Shown here in pieces: positions 18,823 through 26,971 of a DNA stretch of 64,000 bases. Positions within the stretch are counted from its first letter, which is position 1; the number at the start of each line of letters is the position of its first letter. This DNA comes from Bacillota bacterium. Its GTDB lineage: Bacteria; Bacillota; Clostridia; Christensenellales; SZUA-584. The stretch spans positions 99,108 to 163,107 of the forward strand of contig JAEWTW010000032.1 in the NCBI GenBank assembly GCA_023397655.1, written 5' to 3'. The position numbers and the translations under genes were made by a program. The notes below the pieces were generated by a model, which was given only the letters and a program-made list of their open reading frames with translations, was not told the DNA's origin and made no database searches.

Positions 18823-20301
18823 ATGGAAAATTTATTGTTTTTACAGAACGGCTCGGATATCCGGGGCGTAGCGACCGAGGGCATACCCGGCGAGGACGTC
18901 ACACTGACGCATCAGCGGGTGGGTGTTATCGCCGCCGCGTTCGGACGGTGGCTAGCATCGAAAACAGGCAAGGATGACGTAACAGTTGCCATCGGGCGTG
19001 ACAGCCGCATCACCGGTGAAGAGCTGACAAACTGCGTGGCGCAAGGGTTGGCGGATGCAGGTGCTAAGATATACGATTTTGGCTACTGTTCCACTCCGGC
19101 CATGTTCATGAGCCTGTTGGATAAGAGCCTCGGCTGTGACGGCTCCATCATGATCACCGCGAGCCATCTGCCGTATAACCGTAACGGCATGAAGTTTTTC
19201 ACGCGAGAGGGCGGCTTGGAAAAGGCAGACATTAAAGAGATATTGACAATGGCATCTCAGACGACGATGCTTCATGTGCCCCACAAAACGGTGACTGCCG
19301 ACTTCCTTTCAAAGTACTGCGAAAACTTGGTCAGCTTCATCAGAGAGCAGACCGGCGAGGCCACGCCGCTCAAAGGCTCCAAGATCATCGTGGACGCGGG
19401 TAACGGCGTCGGCGGCTTCTTTGCGGGCAAGGTACTGGAACCATTGGGCGCGGATACCTCCGGCAGCCTTTATCTTGAACCGAACGGCATGTTCCCCAAC
19501 CATATTCCCAATCCGGAGCTCAAGGACGTAATGAGTTCGTTCCGTCAGGCCGTGCTTAAAGAGCGCGCAGACCTCGGCGTCATATTCGATACCGACGTGG
19601 ATCGCGCGGCAGTGGTGGACGGCAGCGGCGTGGAGATCAACCGCAACCGACTCATCGCGCTGATGTCGGCCATCGTGCTGGAGGACGAACCGGGTTCCGT
19701 TATCGTGACGGATTCCGTCACCTCCGCGGGTCTCCGCGAGTTCATTGAATCCAAAGGCGGCGTGCATCATCGCTTTAAGCGTGGTTACAAGAACGTCATC
19801 AACGAATCCAAGCGACTGAACGCCGAAGGCCGTCCGTCGGCGCTCGCCATCGAAACGAGCGGCCACAGTGCGCTGCGCGAGAACCACTTCCTCGACGACG
19901 GTGCGTTCATGATCGTGCGTATACTCATCAAGTTCGCGGAGTTGCGCAAGCAGGGCAAAACATTGTCTGACGTGATTGCCGGATTACAGGAAGCCGCGGT
20001 TTCCGAAGAATCCCGCGCCAAGATCAACACCGAAGACTTCTCCGCATACGGCAAAGCCGTACTCGCGGATCTGGAACGCTTTGTGGTGGATACGCCCGGG
20101 CTTTCTTTGGAAACGCCCAACTACGAAGGCGTACGCGTGCTGTTTGACGCTGCATCCGGCGACGGCTGGGCGCTGCTGCGCATGTCGTTGCACGACCCCG
20201 TCATGCCGCTCAACATTGAGAGCAACGGTGAGGAAGGCTATCAGCAGATACTCTCAGTTATGAAGAGCTTCCTAAGCCAGTACGACAAGCTTTCTTTCTA
20301 A
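18823..20301 (+). CDS. Phosphoglucomutase/phosphomannomutase family protein
   Basis: Alpha-D-phosphohexomutase, 492 residues. The phosphoserine loop is 'TASHLPYNRNGMKF', the metal loop 'DTDVDRAAVVD' (DxDxDR) and the sugar-specificity loop 'IETSGHSAL'. The last is close to GEMSGH of the PMM/PGM subgroup, so activity on glucose- and mannose-phosphates is likely, while phosphoglucosamine is less likely. CCGGAGGG precedes the ATG; a TATAAT is present at 18773-18778 with a poor -35. Single-gene unit ending at a strong terminator. Confidence 0.9.
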   Translation: MENLLFLQNGSDIRGVATEGIPGEDVTLTHQRVGVIAAAFGRWLASKTGKDDVTVAIGRDSRITGEELTNCVAQGLADAGAKIYDFGYCSTPAMFMSLLDKSLGCDGSIMITASHLPYNRNGMKFFTREGGLEKADIKEILTMASQTTMLHVPHKTVTADFLSKYCENLVSFIREQTGEATPLKGSKIIVDAGNGVGGFFAGKVLEPLGADTSGSLYLEPNGMFPNHIPNPELKDVMSSFRQAVLKERADLGVIFDTDVDRAAVVDGSGVEINRNRLIALMSAIVLEDEPGSVIVTDSVTSAGLREFIESKGGVHHRFKRGYKNVINESKRLNAEGRPSALAIETSGHSALRENHFLDDGAFMIVRILIKFAELRKQGKTLSDVIAGLQEAAVSEESRAKINTEDFSAYGKAVLADLERFVVDTPGLSLETPNYEGVRVLFDAASGDGWALLRMSLHDPVMPLNIESNGEEGYQQILSVMKSFLSQYDKLSF

Positions 20302-20318
20302 AACCAGACACAACGAGC

Positions 20319-20351
20319 AAAGGCGCCGGTTCAACAACTCCGGCGCCTTTT
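20319..20351. terminator. Bidirectional terminator
   Basis: AAAGGCGCCGG (20319-20329) pairs with CCGGCGCCTTTT (20340-20351); it sits between convergent genes. Confidence 0.92.
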
Positions 20352-20367
20352 CATACAACACTAATAA

Positions 20368-21252
20368 TCAACTATTCCCCTCTATATCGATAACAACCAC
20401 CTCTGGCGGGTTGAATATACGTGGAATCAAGTCATTAAACGCCAGCCCTCGGCTGACAATCAGCGTTTGATTATCGAAGTCATAACGCCCGCCCGCATAC
20501 TTGGGAAACCAGCCTTGATCCGGTGCGAACAATCCGTTGATGAGCAGCGGCACGCGTATCTGTCCGCCGTGCGTGTGGCCGGACAACACCAGATCAAAAC
20601 CGTACTGCTGGTAGAGATCAATCAGCTCCGGGCGGTGCGCCAGCAGTACGTTGAACACACTGCCATCAATATCGGAGAAGCGCTGTCGGAATAAATCCTC
20701 CTCACCGTCCATCTCCAGATAATCCGAATCCTCGGTGTAGTCGAACATATACGGATCATCCACGCCGCTGATGCACAGCCGCACGCCGTTTACGATGATG
20801 TCCTCGCTCTCGTTGTCCAGCACCTTAACGCCGTAGCTTTCCATCATGCTCTTGATGTCGTCGTATCCGTCCGACCAGTACTCATGGTTGCCCGATACGT
20901 AATACATGGGTGCGATTTCGCAGATACCTTCCAGCAGCAGACGTGTCCCGTCGTCCGGCTCTTCGTCGTCGGCGATGTCCCCCACCAGCGCGATGATATC
21001 CGGTTGCTGCTTAATTATCATGTCGATCAGCGGCTGCTGGTCCTTGCCGTATATATGGCTGTGCAAATCGGTGACAGCCACGATACGAACGCTCTTCTCT
21101 GCGGGTATCTTATCCGTTTCAATCTCGTAAACCCGAGGCGTGAGCCCGATATAGAACGCCCAGATACACAAGCCAGCCAGCACAGCAGCTATAATAGTAC
21201 GCCGCAACAGGCGGTGCTTTCGTATTCTTTTTTCAGTTTCTGTATTCTTCAA
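20368..21252 (-). CDS. Membrane-anchored metallophosphoesterase (YkuE/YaeI-like)
   Basis: 294 residues. An N-terminal helix (about 19-36) is followed by a calcineurin-like domain with all metal motifs: 'TDLHSH', 'VGDIADDE', 'SGNHEYW', 'LAHRPE' and 'SGHTHGGQ'. The catalytic domain should face outside. Related proteins are proposed UDP-sugar or lipid phosphoesterases; substrate unknown. The apparent start is a TTG at 21252 with a weak ribosome site, so the exact N-terminus is uncertain. Confidence 0.88.
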   Translation of the reverse strand: MKNTETEKRIRKHRLLRRTIIAAVLAGLCIWAFYIGLTPRVYEIETDKIPAEKSVRIVAVTDLHSHIYGKDQQPLIDMIIKQQPDIIALVGDIADDEEPDDGTRLLLEGICEIAPMYYVSGNHEYWSDGYDDIKSMMESYGVKVLDNESEDIIVNGVRLCISGVDDPYMFDYTEDSDYLEMDGEEDLFRQRFSDIDGSVFNVLLAHRPELIDLYQQYGFDLVLSGHTHGGQIRVPLLINGLFAPDQGWFPKYAGGRYDFDNQTLIVSRGLAFNDLIPRIFNPPEVVVIDIEGNS

Positions 21253-21357
21253 TATGCCGCAAGCCTTTTCTCTTTTTCCTGCTGTTCTTGTATATTAAGC
21301 TGGAGTAGATATTATACCATGCTTTGGCAGTGCTCATCAGCCCATATTTACTGCAAC

Positions 21358-21392
21358 AAAAAAAGGCCCTCGCATCTTACTGCAAAGGCCTT
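21358..21392 (-). terminator. Terminator after rplT
   Basis: AAGGCC / GGCCTT stem (21363-21368 with 21387-21392) followed on the minus strand by a run of T (21358-21364). Confidence 0.75.
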
Positions 21393-21414
21393 CTATTTGC
21401 TTGTTTGGGGCACG

Positions 21415-21774
21415 TTACGCGTTCAGGCGTTTCTTCGCCACATCGACCATTCCGGCAAATGCCTTCTTGTCGTTAACGGCCATATCAGCCAGAATCTTTC
21501 TGTTGACAGCCACACCAGACTTCTTCAGGCCGTCCATCAAGCGGGAGTAGCTCATGCCATTATTTCTGGCTTCCGCGTTGATACGGGCAATCCACAGGCT
21601 GCGGAAGTCACGCTTCTTCAGCTTGCGGCCGATATATGCGTAGCGCAGCGAGCGCATCACAGCCGGGTTAGCCGCTCTGAACTGCCGGGATTTCGCACCA
21701 AAATAACCTCTTGCGAGCTTTAATATCTTCTTATGTTTCTTGCGGGCATTGATAGCCCCTTTTACTCTTGCCAT
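21415..21774 (-). CDS. rplT: 50S ribosomal protein L20
   Basis: 119 residues, full length, beginning 'MARVKGAINARKKHKKILKLA' in family style and ending with the conserved C-terminal globular part. Binds 23S rRNA early in 50S assembly and in Firmicutes also represses its own operon by binding the infC leader. Last gene of infC-rpmI-rplT. Confidence 0.98.
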   Translation of the reverse strand: MARVKGAINARKKHKKILKLARGYFGAKSRQFRAANPAVMRSLRYAYIGRKLKKRDFRSLWIARINAEARNNGMSYSRLMDGLKKSGVAVNRKILADMAVNDKKAFAGMVDVAKKRLNA

Positions 21775-21795
21775 TGTCAGATCCTCCTGTCGGCT

Positions 21796-21993
21796 CTATT
21801 TATAAGGAATAAGCAGTTTGACGTTCTTCGCTTCCACATCGGCAATGAAGGTGCCCTTGCGCAGGTTCCTCTTACGCTTTGTGGATTTCTTGTTCAGTAT
21901 GTGTCTCTTATAGGCTTTCGCCCGCTTGACCTTGCCGCTTTTCGTGAGCGAAAACCTTTTGGCAGCGCCCCTGTGCGTTTTGATTTTTGGCAT
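21796..21993 (-). CDS. rpmI: 50S ribosomal protein L35
   Basis: 65 residues, 'MPKIKTHRGAAKRFSLTKSG', full length for the family; lies between infC and rplT. Confidence 0.98.
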   Translation of the reverse strand: MPKIKTHRGAAKRFSLTKSGKVKRAKAYKRHILNKKSTKRKRNLRKGTFIADVEAKNVKLLIPYK

Positions 21994-22011
21994 TGCTTGT
22001 CGTCCTCCTTG

Positions 22012-22524
22012 TTAGTTCTTTGGTGCTAATATCATGAACATACTCCGGCCTTCAAGCTTGGCGCTCTTTTCCATCGTGGCATCTTCCTGCACCATGCTGA
22101 AAAACAGATCCATCACTTGTCTTCCCTGATCGGTATGTGTCATCTGCCGTCCCCTAAAGCGCAGTGAAACCTTTACCTTGTCGCCTTCTTTTAAGAACTT
22201 GCTGACGTTCTTCGCCTTCACTTCAAGATCATGCTTGTCGATAGTGGCCGACAGGCGCATCTCTTTGAGAGTGATGACGCTTTGGTTCTTCTTGGCTTCC
22301 TTTTGCTTCTTGGCCTGTTCGAAACGGAATTTCCCGTAATCCATGATCTTGCATACGGGCGGCTGTGCGCCGGGCGAGATCTTTACAAGATCCAATCCCT
22401 TCTCTTCTGCAATATCCATCGCCTCACGTGCAGACATGATGCCGAGCTGAGAACCATCATCTCCTATCAAACGGATACTCTTGTCTCTGATCTGCTCGTT
22501 GATCTGTTGTTCGTTTGCGATAAT
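22012..22524 (-). CDS. infC: Translation initiation factor IF-3
   Basis: Prevents premature subunit joining and proofreads the start codon. The C-terminal 'LKEMRLSATIDKHDLEVKAKNV' and 'KVKVSLRFRGRQMTH' segments are diagnostic. No suitable ATG/GTG/TTG matches both the family N-terminus and the ribosome site. The GGAGG ends five bases before an ATT codon at 22524, so I call an AUU start (170 residues), the unusual start typical of infC and the basis of IF3 self-control. The alternative is a GTG at 22551 giving 9 extra residues but no ribosome site. Confidence 0.93.
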   Translation of the reverse strand: MIANEQQINEQIRDKSIRLIGDDGSQLGIMSAREAMDIAEEKGLDLVKISPGAQPPVCKIMDYGKFRFEQAKKQKEAKKNQSVITLKEMRLSATIDKHDLEVKAKNVSKFLKEGDKVKVSLRFRGRQMTHTDQGRQVMDLFFSMVQEDATMEKSAKLEGRSMFMILAPKN

Positions 22525-22567
22525 AAACACCTCCACATTTCTCGCATACACAGCTCTTATTTTGGAA

Positions 22568-22687
22568 ACGCCTGTGTTCAGGCAAATAAAAAACGGGCCA
22601 AATACCCGTTTGTCACCTCAGAAAGACGCTTACCGTGCCTGGCATGTTTAGCCGACAGGTGAGAAACGGGTGTTTCCACTTTCAAGC
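22568..22687 (-). promoter_or_regulatory. infC-rpmI-rplT leader with attenuator (L20 leader type)
   Basis: About 164 nt separate the predicted transcription start from infC. On the minus strand a long-range helix pairs 22657-22671 with 22604-22618 (15 positions, one mismatch). Its 3' strand overlaps a terminator, ACGGG (22605-22609) with CCCGT (22593-22597) and a T tract at 22587-22593. The two folds exclude one another. A third small hairpin (about 22569-22583, GCCTG/CAGGC) lies before the gene. This matches the architecture of L20-controlled leaders in Firmicutes. Confidence 0.8.
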
Positions 22688-22693
22688 AAATGC

Positions 22694-22722
22694 ATGATAT
22701 CATATTAAGCTTTGTTTGTCAA
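22694..22722 (-). promoter_or_regulatory. Promoter of infC-rpmI-rplT
   Basis: TTGACA (22717-22722), 17 bases, TATCAT (22694-22699). The TGA inside TTGACA is the stop codon of the upstream flavoprotein gene. Confidence 0.85.
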
Positions 22723-23930
22723 CAGCTTGCTCCCGCTAAAAAGCCCGTGGAAAAAGCAATTTGAAGATTGTATCCGCCTGTCAGGGCGTCAACGTCAATC
22801 ATCTCTCCGGCAAAGTACAGTCCCGGGCAAATGCGGCTTTGCATCGTGGACGGATCAATCTGCTTTACAGATACACCGCCGCGCGTGATCACCGCTTCCT
22901 CGATAGGCCTCTTGGTCTTTATCTTAAGCCGCAGTCCCTTGAGCGTGGCGACCAGTTGTGCGCGTTGCTCCTTGGTTAGGCTGTTCACCTTAAGCTCCGG
23001 ATCAATACCGCACACCTCACAGAAATACGGTATCAGACTGGAAGGCAGCAGACCGCCCAGCATGTTTGCGAAGTTCTTATTGGGCGCTTCGCTGATATCG
23101 CGTACCACGCGCTTGTCCAGTGTTTTTTCATCCAGCGCTGGTTTCAAATCAATTGACGCGTTGTATTCGCCTGCGTCCTTCACGTAGGCGCTGGCCGACA
23201 GCACCAGCGGCCCGGAAATTCCGGTGTGCGTGAACAGCATCTCACCCTGCTGTTGATACAGCCTGCGCTTGCCGCTGACGAGAGTTATTGCTACGTTTTT
23301 GAGGGTCAACCCTGCCAGCTCTCGCACATCCTCTGTGGTGTCCAATCCAACCAGCGATGCCGACGTGGGCGATATGCTGTGCCCCGCATCCTTTGCGAAC
23401 GCATAACCATCACCTGTGCAACCTGTAGTTGGATACGACAAACCGCCTGTCGCGAGAATCACACTGTCGAACCGCAGCTCGTTGCCGCCCACCCGCACCC
23501 CGGCAATATGATCGTCTTCCAGCAGCAGGCTCTGTACGGCAGTGTTCAGCTTTATCATAATACCCTTGCTCTCGACGGCGCGCGCCAGCGCTCTGGTGAC
23601 ATCGCTCGCCTTATCGGATTCAGGAAACACGCGCCCGCCGCGTTCCGTTTTGCTCACAAGACCATAGCGGCCCAGCAATTCGAGCAGCGCTTTGTTGTCT
23701 AGGGCATAAAAGGCACTGTATAAAAAGGCGCCGTTGGTGACGACGCTTTCAAAGAAATCTTCTATCGGCGCGGCGTTGGTGACATTGCAGCGCCCTTTTC
23801 CCGTCAGATACAGCTTCTTGCCCAGCTTGGCATTCTTCTCAAACAGCGTGACGCTGTGGCCCTTGACCGCCGCCGCGTACGCAGCCATCATGCCGGCAGG
23901 CCCGCCGCCCACCACGCAAACTTCACTCAT
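22719..23930 (-). CDS. HI0933/BaiN-family FAD-dependent oxidoreductase
   Basis: 403 residues. Rossmann FAD motif 'VVGGGPAGMMAAYAA' at the N-terminus, the family signature 'LTGKGRCNVTN' and a C-terminal 'PGLYFAGEMIDVDALTGGYNLQIAFSTG'-like FAD segment. Members are abundant flavoproteins of uncertain substrate. The gene overlaps the MurR/RpiR regulator by four bases (ATGA) and is the last of a group with surE. Confidence 0.9.
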   Translation of the reverse strand: MSEVCVVGGGPAGMMAAYAAAVKGHSVTLFEKNAKLGKKLYLTGKGRCNVTNAAPIEDFFESVVTNGAFLYSAFYALDNKALLELLGRYGLVSKTERGGRVFPESDKASDVTRALARAVESKGIMIKLNTAVQSLLLEDDHIAGVRVGGNELRFDSVILATGGLSYPTTGCTGDGYAFAKDAGHSISPTSASLVGLDTTEDVRELAGLTLKNVAITLVSGKRRLYQQQGEMLFTHTGISGPLVLSASAYVKDAGEYNASIDLKPALDEKTLDKRVVRDISEAPNKNFANMLGGLLPSSLIPYFCEVCGIDPELKVNSLTKEQRAQLVATLKGLRLKIKTKRPIEEAVITRGGVSVKQIDPSTMQSRICPGLYFAGEMIDVDALTGGYNLQIAFSTGFLAGASC

Positions 23931-24796
23931 TTATGCTCTTCCTTGCCCGTATAAACATCGTGCTTGCGCCACAGATCTTCCAGCATCTCAAAGTTCTGAC
24001 GCAGCCCGTCCTTCTTTCGCATGCCCACCAGCAGCACCAGCGTGTTGATAACGCTCAAGGGGACCACCAGCGAATCGACGAACAGGTTCATGTCCGAATT
24101 GACAAACAGGCTGTCGTCCGCCATGGCGGCCAGCGGCGACATCTCATTGTCTGTGATCGCAATCACCTTCGCACCGTTTTGCTTGGCGAAATTCGCGCCG
24201 TCCACCGTACGCGACGAATAACGCGGGAAGCTGATAGAGATGACCAAGTCTCCCTTGGTGGCGTGCATCAGCTGTCCGAATATATCCCCGCCAATGCTGG
24301 AAGTTACCAGACTGGTGTTGCTGACGATGTAATTCAGATAATACCAGAAGAACTGCGCCAGCGGTGCGCTGGAACGCAGTCCCATAATGTACACATGGTT
24401 TGCGGACAGTATGCTGTCTGCCACCTTCTGCACCATCGCGTAGTTCAGCACCTCACGGATATGCCGCAGGCTGGTGATGTCGTTTCTGAGCGACCACTTG
24501 ACCAGCTCTTCTTCAGTCATGTCGCTGCCGAGCCCCATACGCTGCACGTTGGTCAGCCGCGTACGGATGAGCTCCTGCAGCTTCTTCTGCAGCTCCGGAT
24601 AGCCGTCGAAACCGAGTGCACATGCGAAGCGCACGACGGTGGATTCGCTGACGCCCACCGTATCGCCCAGCTTGGAAGCTGTGATGAAAGCAGCGGTATC
24701 GTAATGGTCAATGATATAGGAAGCAATGGCGCGATGACCTTTGCTCATCGTGTTCTGACGCTCTCTGATGACCTTGATGATATCGTTTCCTTGCAT
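23927..24796 (-). CDS. MurR/RpiR-family transcriptional regulator
   Basis: 289 residues: an N-terminal helix-turn-helix domain (about 1-80, with 'TVGVSESTVVRFACALGFDG') and a C-terminal SIS sugar-isomerase-like domain (about 115-260, 'GLRSSAPLAQFFWYYLN', 'SISFPRYSS') that would bind a phosphosugar. Its target is not evident: the neighbours (surE, a flavoprotein) are not sugar genes. Confidence 0.92.
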   Translation of the reverse strand: MQGNDIIKVIRERQNTMSKGHRAIASYIIDHYDTAAFITASKLGDTVGVSESTVVRFACALGFDGYPELQKKLQELIRTRLTNVQRMGLGSDMTEEELVKWSLRNDITSLRHIREVLNYAMVQKVADSILSANHVYIMGLRSSAPLAQFFWYYLNYIVSNTSLVTSSIGGDIFGQLMHATKGDLVISISFPRYSSRTVDGANFAKQNGAKVIAITDNEMSPLAAMADDSLFVNSDMNLFVDSLVVPLSVINTLVLLVGMRKKDGLRQNFEMLEDLWRKHDVYTGKEEHK

Positions 24797-24845
24797 TTTT
24801 TATCCCCCAATATGCAATAACACGATTTATTCTATCATCAAATAC

Positions 24846-25619
24846 CTATAAATGCAATTTTATTTTTTCAATCCTGCAAGCCAGAGTGTCCAGTGTATCC
24901 CTTGCGGTCAGGTCATATCGGATGGGAACGACGGACGCATAGCCGCGCCTCATCAGGCTGACATCCGTTTCCTCTTCCGTGTTATCCTCCAGCAGCGTTC
25001 CCGCCATCCAGATATACTTATGCCCGCGCGGGTCGCTGCGCACGTCCATCTTGTCATCATAGACGGTTTTGCCCTGACTCGCCGCACGAATACCTTTGAT
25101 CTCCTCCAGCGGCAGGTCGGGAACGTTCAGGTTGTGCAGCACGCTTTCCTCACCAAAGGGAATGCCGCTGTCGATCACGCGCGCCGCCACTTCCGCCGCG
25201 GCATCCAGATTTTCAGGATAATAGGAACCGATCGATACAGCCAGCGCATGGCAGCCCATAATGACCGCGTCCAGTGCCGCCGCCACGGTGCCCGAGTATA
25301 TGATATCTGAGCCCATGTTGTGCCCGTGATTGATGCCTGATACCACCAGATCGACGTTTCCTTCCATCACATGGTTGATGCCGACCTTGGTACAGTCCAC
25401 GGGAAGACCGTCTACCACAAAGCAGCGTATGCCATCAAGACCTGCCGGCTCCGTTTTGATCACGCGCAGCGGCCTGTAAAGCGTGATCGAATGGGAGGTG
25501 GCGCTCTTCTCGGAATCGGGCGCCACCACCGTTACATCATGTTCCTGTGCCAACCGCGAGGCCAGCGCCCGTATCCCCTTCGCATGTATGCCGTCGTCAT
25601 TCACTACCAATATACGCAT
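24846..25619 (-). CDS. surE: 5'/3'-nucleotidase SurE
   Basis: Metal-dependent nucleoside monophosphatase, 257 residues. 'VNDDGIHAKGI' carries the metal-binding Asp pair, and 'SGINHGHNMGSDIIYSGTVAAA' is the second signature. The start (25619) has a perfect AGGAGG ribosome site five bases upstream, but that site is fully base-paired in a predicted 10-bp hairpin, so translation may be controlled. Confidence 0.96.
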   Translation of the reverse strand: MRILVVNDDGIHAKGIRALASRLAQEHDVTVVAPDSEKSATSHSITLYRPLRVIKTEPAGLDGIRCFVVDGLPVDCTKVGINHVMEGNVDLVVSGINHGHNMGSDIIYSGTVAAALDAVIMGCHALAVSIGSYYPENLDAAAEVAARVIDSGIPFGEESVLHNLNVPDLPLEEIKGIRAASQGKTVYDDKMDVRSDPRGHKYIWMAGTLLEDNTEEETDVSLMRRGYASVVPIRYDLTARDTLDTLACRIEKIKLHL

Positions 25620-25624
25620 ATTAT

Positions 25625-25655
25625 CCTCCTGTACCGTATGTTATTGTACAGGAGG
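25625..25655 (-). promoter_or_regulatory. Stem-loop sequestering the surE ribosome binding site
   Basis: On the minus strand CCTCCTGTAC (25655-25646) pairs perfectly with GTACAGGAGG (25634-25625) around an 11-base loop. The 3' strand contains the whole AGGAGG of surE. There is no T tract, so it is not a terminator. Confidence 0.75.
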
Positions 25656-25679
25656 CTTCCCCGGCCTGTCAACGCCGCG

Positions 25680-26819
25680 TCAGGAGAACAGCCACCATTT
25701 AATGATACGCCCCAGCGCATTGGCGAAGTCCAGCACCTCCACGTTATCCTTAGCTATCGCATCCACACGGCCTATCTCCTCGCCATCCAGCATTATGCGC
25801 AGGTATCCCACCTTCTGCCCTGCTTCGATAGGCGCGCTCACGTTTTCCAGCAGCACCAGTTCCTTTTCCAATGATCCCTCTTTGCCCTTCTCGATCAGTG
25901 CCGAAAAGTCGTCCGCTGCGTATACGTTGATAAACGGAGAGGAACCGCCCGCCACCGCCAGATTCTTCGCCAGCTGCTGCCCCTCACGAACAATGTTTTT
26001 GGCTGTGAAACCCGCAAAGGCAAAGTCGAATGCGGCCTTGGCATCATCAAAACGTGTGCTGGAATTAGCGGAGCCCAGCGACACGAATATGAACCGGCCG
26101 CCGCTGCGCTTGACGGATGCCGCCAGACAGTATCCGGCAGTCGGCGTGGAGCCGGTCGCATAGCCGTCCGTACCTTCATAAAAACGTATAAGGCGGTTCT
26201 GGTTCACCATTTCCGTCTCACGCCCATCCGGATGCACGTAGTTCTCCATATAGATGCCGCTCCATGTATAGAACAGGTCGTACTTGGCCAGTTCCTGACA
26301 GACTGTTGCCACATCGCGCGCGGTCATTGTTTTGTCAGATCCGAGACCCGTTGCGTTGGCGAACCGTCCTTTGAGTCCCAATACTTCCGCTTCTTTGTTC
26401 ATCATGTCCACGAAAGCGTCTTCACTGCCTGCCACCTTTTCGGCCAGCGCCACCGTCGCGTCATTCGCGCTGCACACCACCATGGCTTTGAGCAGGTTTT
26501 CCACCGGGTGAGATGTGTTGGCATCCAAAAACACCTGCGTGCCGCCCATCGACGCAGCGTGGTCGCTGACGGTCACCGGTTCCGTCATTGATATGCGGCC
26601 TGCCTTTACTGCGTCAAATATCAGCAGCATCGACATCGTTTTGACAACGCCCGCACACTCCATCGGCTCGTCCGCATTGTTCTCCGACAGCACGTTGCCC
26701 GAGCCCGCGTCCACGAGTATCCATGCCTTCGCCTGAAATTCTGGGCCCTCCGCATTCACGGTCAGCAGCGGTGCACAAAGCGTGATGACTGCCAGCATCA
26801 CGATCAATATCTTTTTCAT
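25680..26819 (-). CDS. DacF-like DD-carboxypeptidase homologue, probably catalytically inactive
   Basis: 379 residues with a signal peptide (1-23, ending 'VNAEG'), a peptidase S11 domain and a C-terminal beta domain with a hydrophobic end ('IIKWWLFS') that may anchor it. Family alignment by eye: the SxxK motif reads G57-V-V-K60, so the nucleophilic serine is glycine. SxN is kept as S117-A-N119. The K[T/S]G motif reads A221-T-G223. With serine and lysine both lost, peptidase activity is not expected, though the rest of the fold is well kept. Such a protein may bind peptidoglycan or regulate. The ATG at 26819 follows GAGGAAGGG; longer readings upstream are promoter sequence. Confidence 0.85.
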   Translation of the reverse strand: MKKILIVMLAVITLCAPLLTVNAEGPEFQAKAWILVDAGSGNVLSENNADEPMECAGVVKTMSMLLIFDAVKAGRISMTEPVTVSDHAASMGGTQVFLDANTSHPVENLLKAMVVCSANDATVALAEKVAGSEDAFVDMMNKEAEVLGLKGRFANATGLGSDKTMTARDVATVCQELAKYDLFYTWSGIYMENYVHPDGRETEMVNQNRLIRFYEGTDGYATGSTPTAGYCLAASVKRSGGRFIFVSLGSANSSTRFDDAKAAFDFAFAGFTAKNIVREGQQLAKNLAVAGGSSPFINVYAADDFSALIEKGKEGSLEKELVLLENVSAPIEAGQKVGYLRIMLDGEEIGRVDAIAKDNVEVLDFANALGRIIKWWLFS

Positions 26820-26936
26820 GTTCCCTTCCTCTTGCAACTCTTTTTTGTTAGTTTCTCCCGAAGAAATGAGTATATTCGAGCGAAGAGAATCTAATTGATT
26901 TCCGCCAGTTTTTACAAACTGTTCACCGGCAATATG

Positions 26937-26965
26937 TTGAATACTGGATAATGACTGTATATAAT
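26937..26965 (+). promoter_or_regulatory. Promoter of the NlpC/P60 lipoprotein gene
   Basis: TTGAAT (26937-26942), 17 bases, TATAAT (26960-26965). The predicted +1 (26972) coincides with the A of the ATG, implying a leaderless message. Confidence 0.8.
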
Positions 26966-26971
26966 GATTCC

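Noticed and set aside
25625..25655. Terminator between the DacF-like gene and surE
   Set aside because: The stem is strong but is followed by ATAATATG, not a T tract, and contains the surE ribosome site; reported as regulatory instead.
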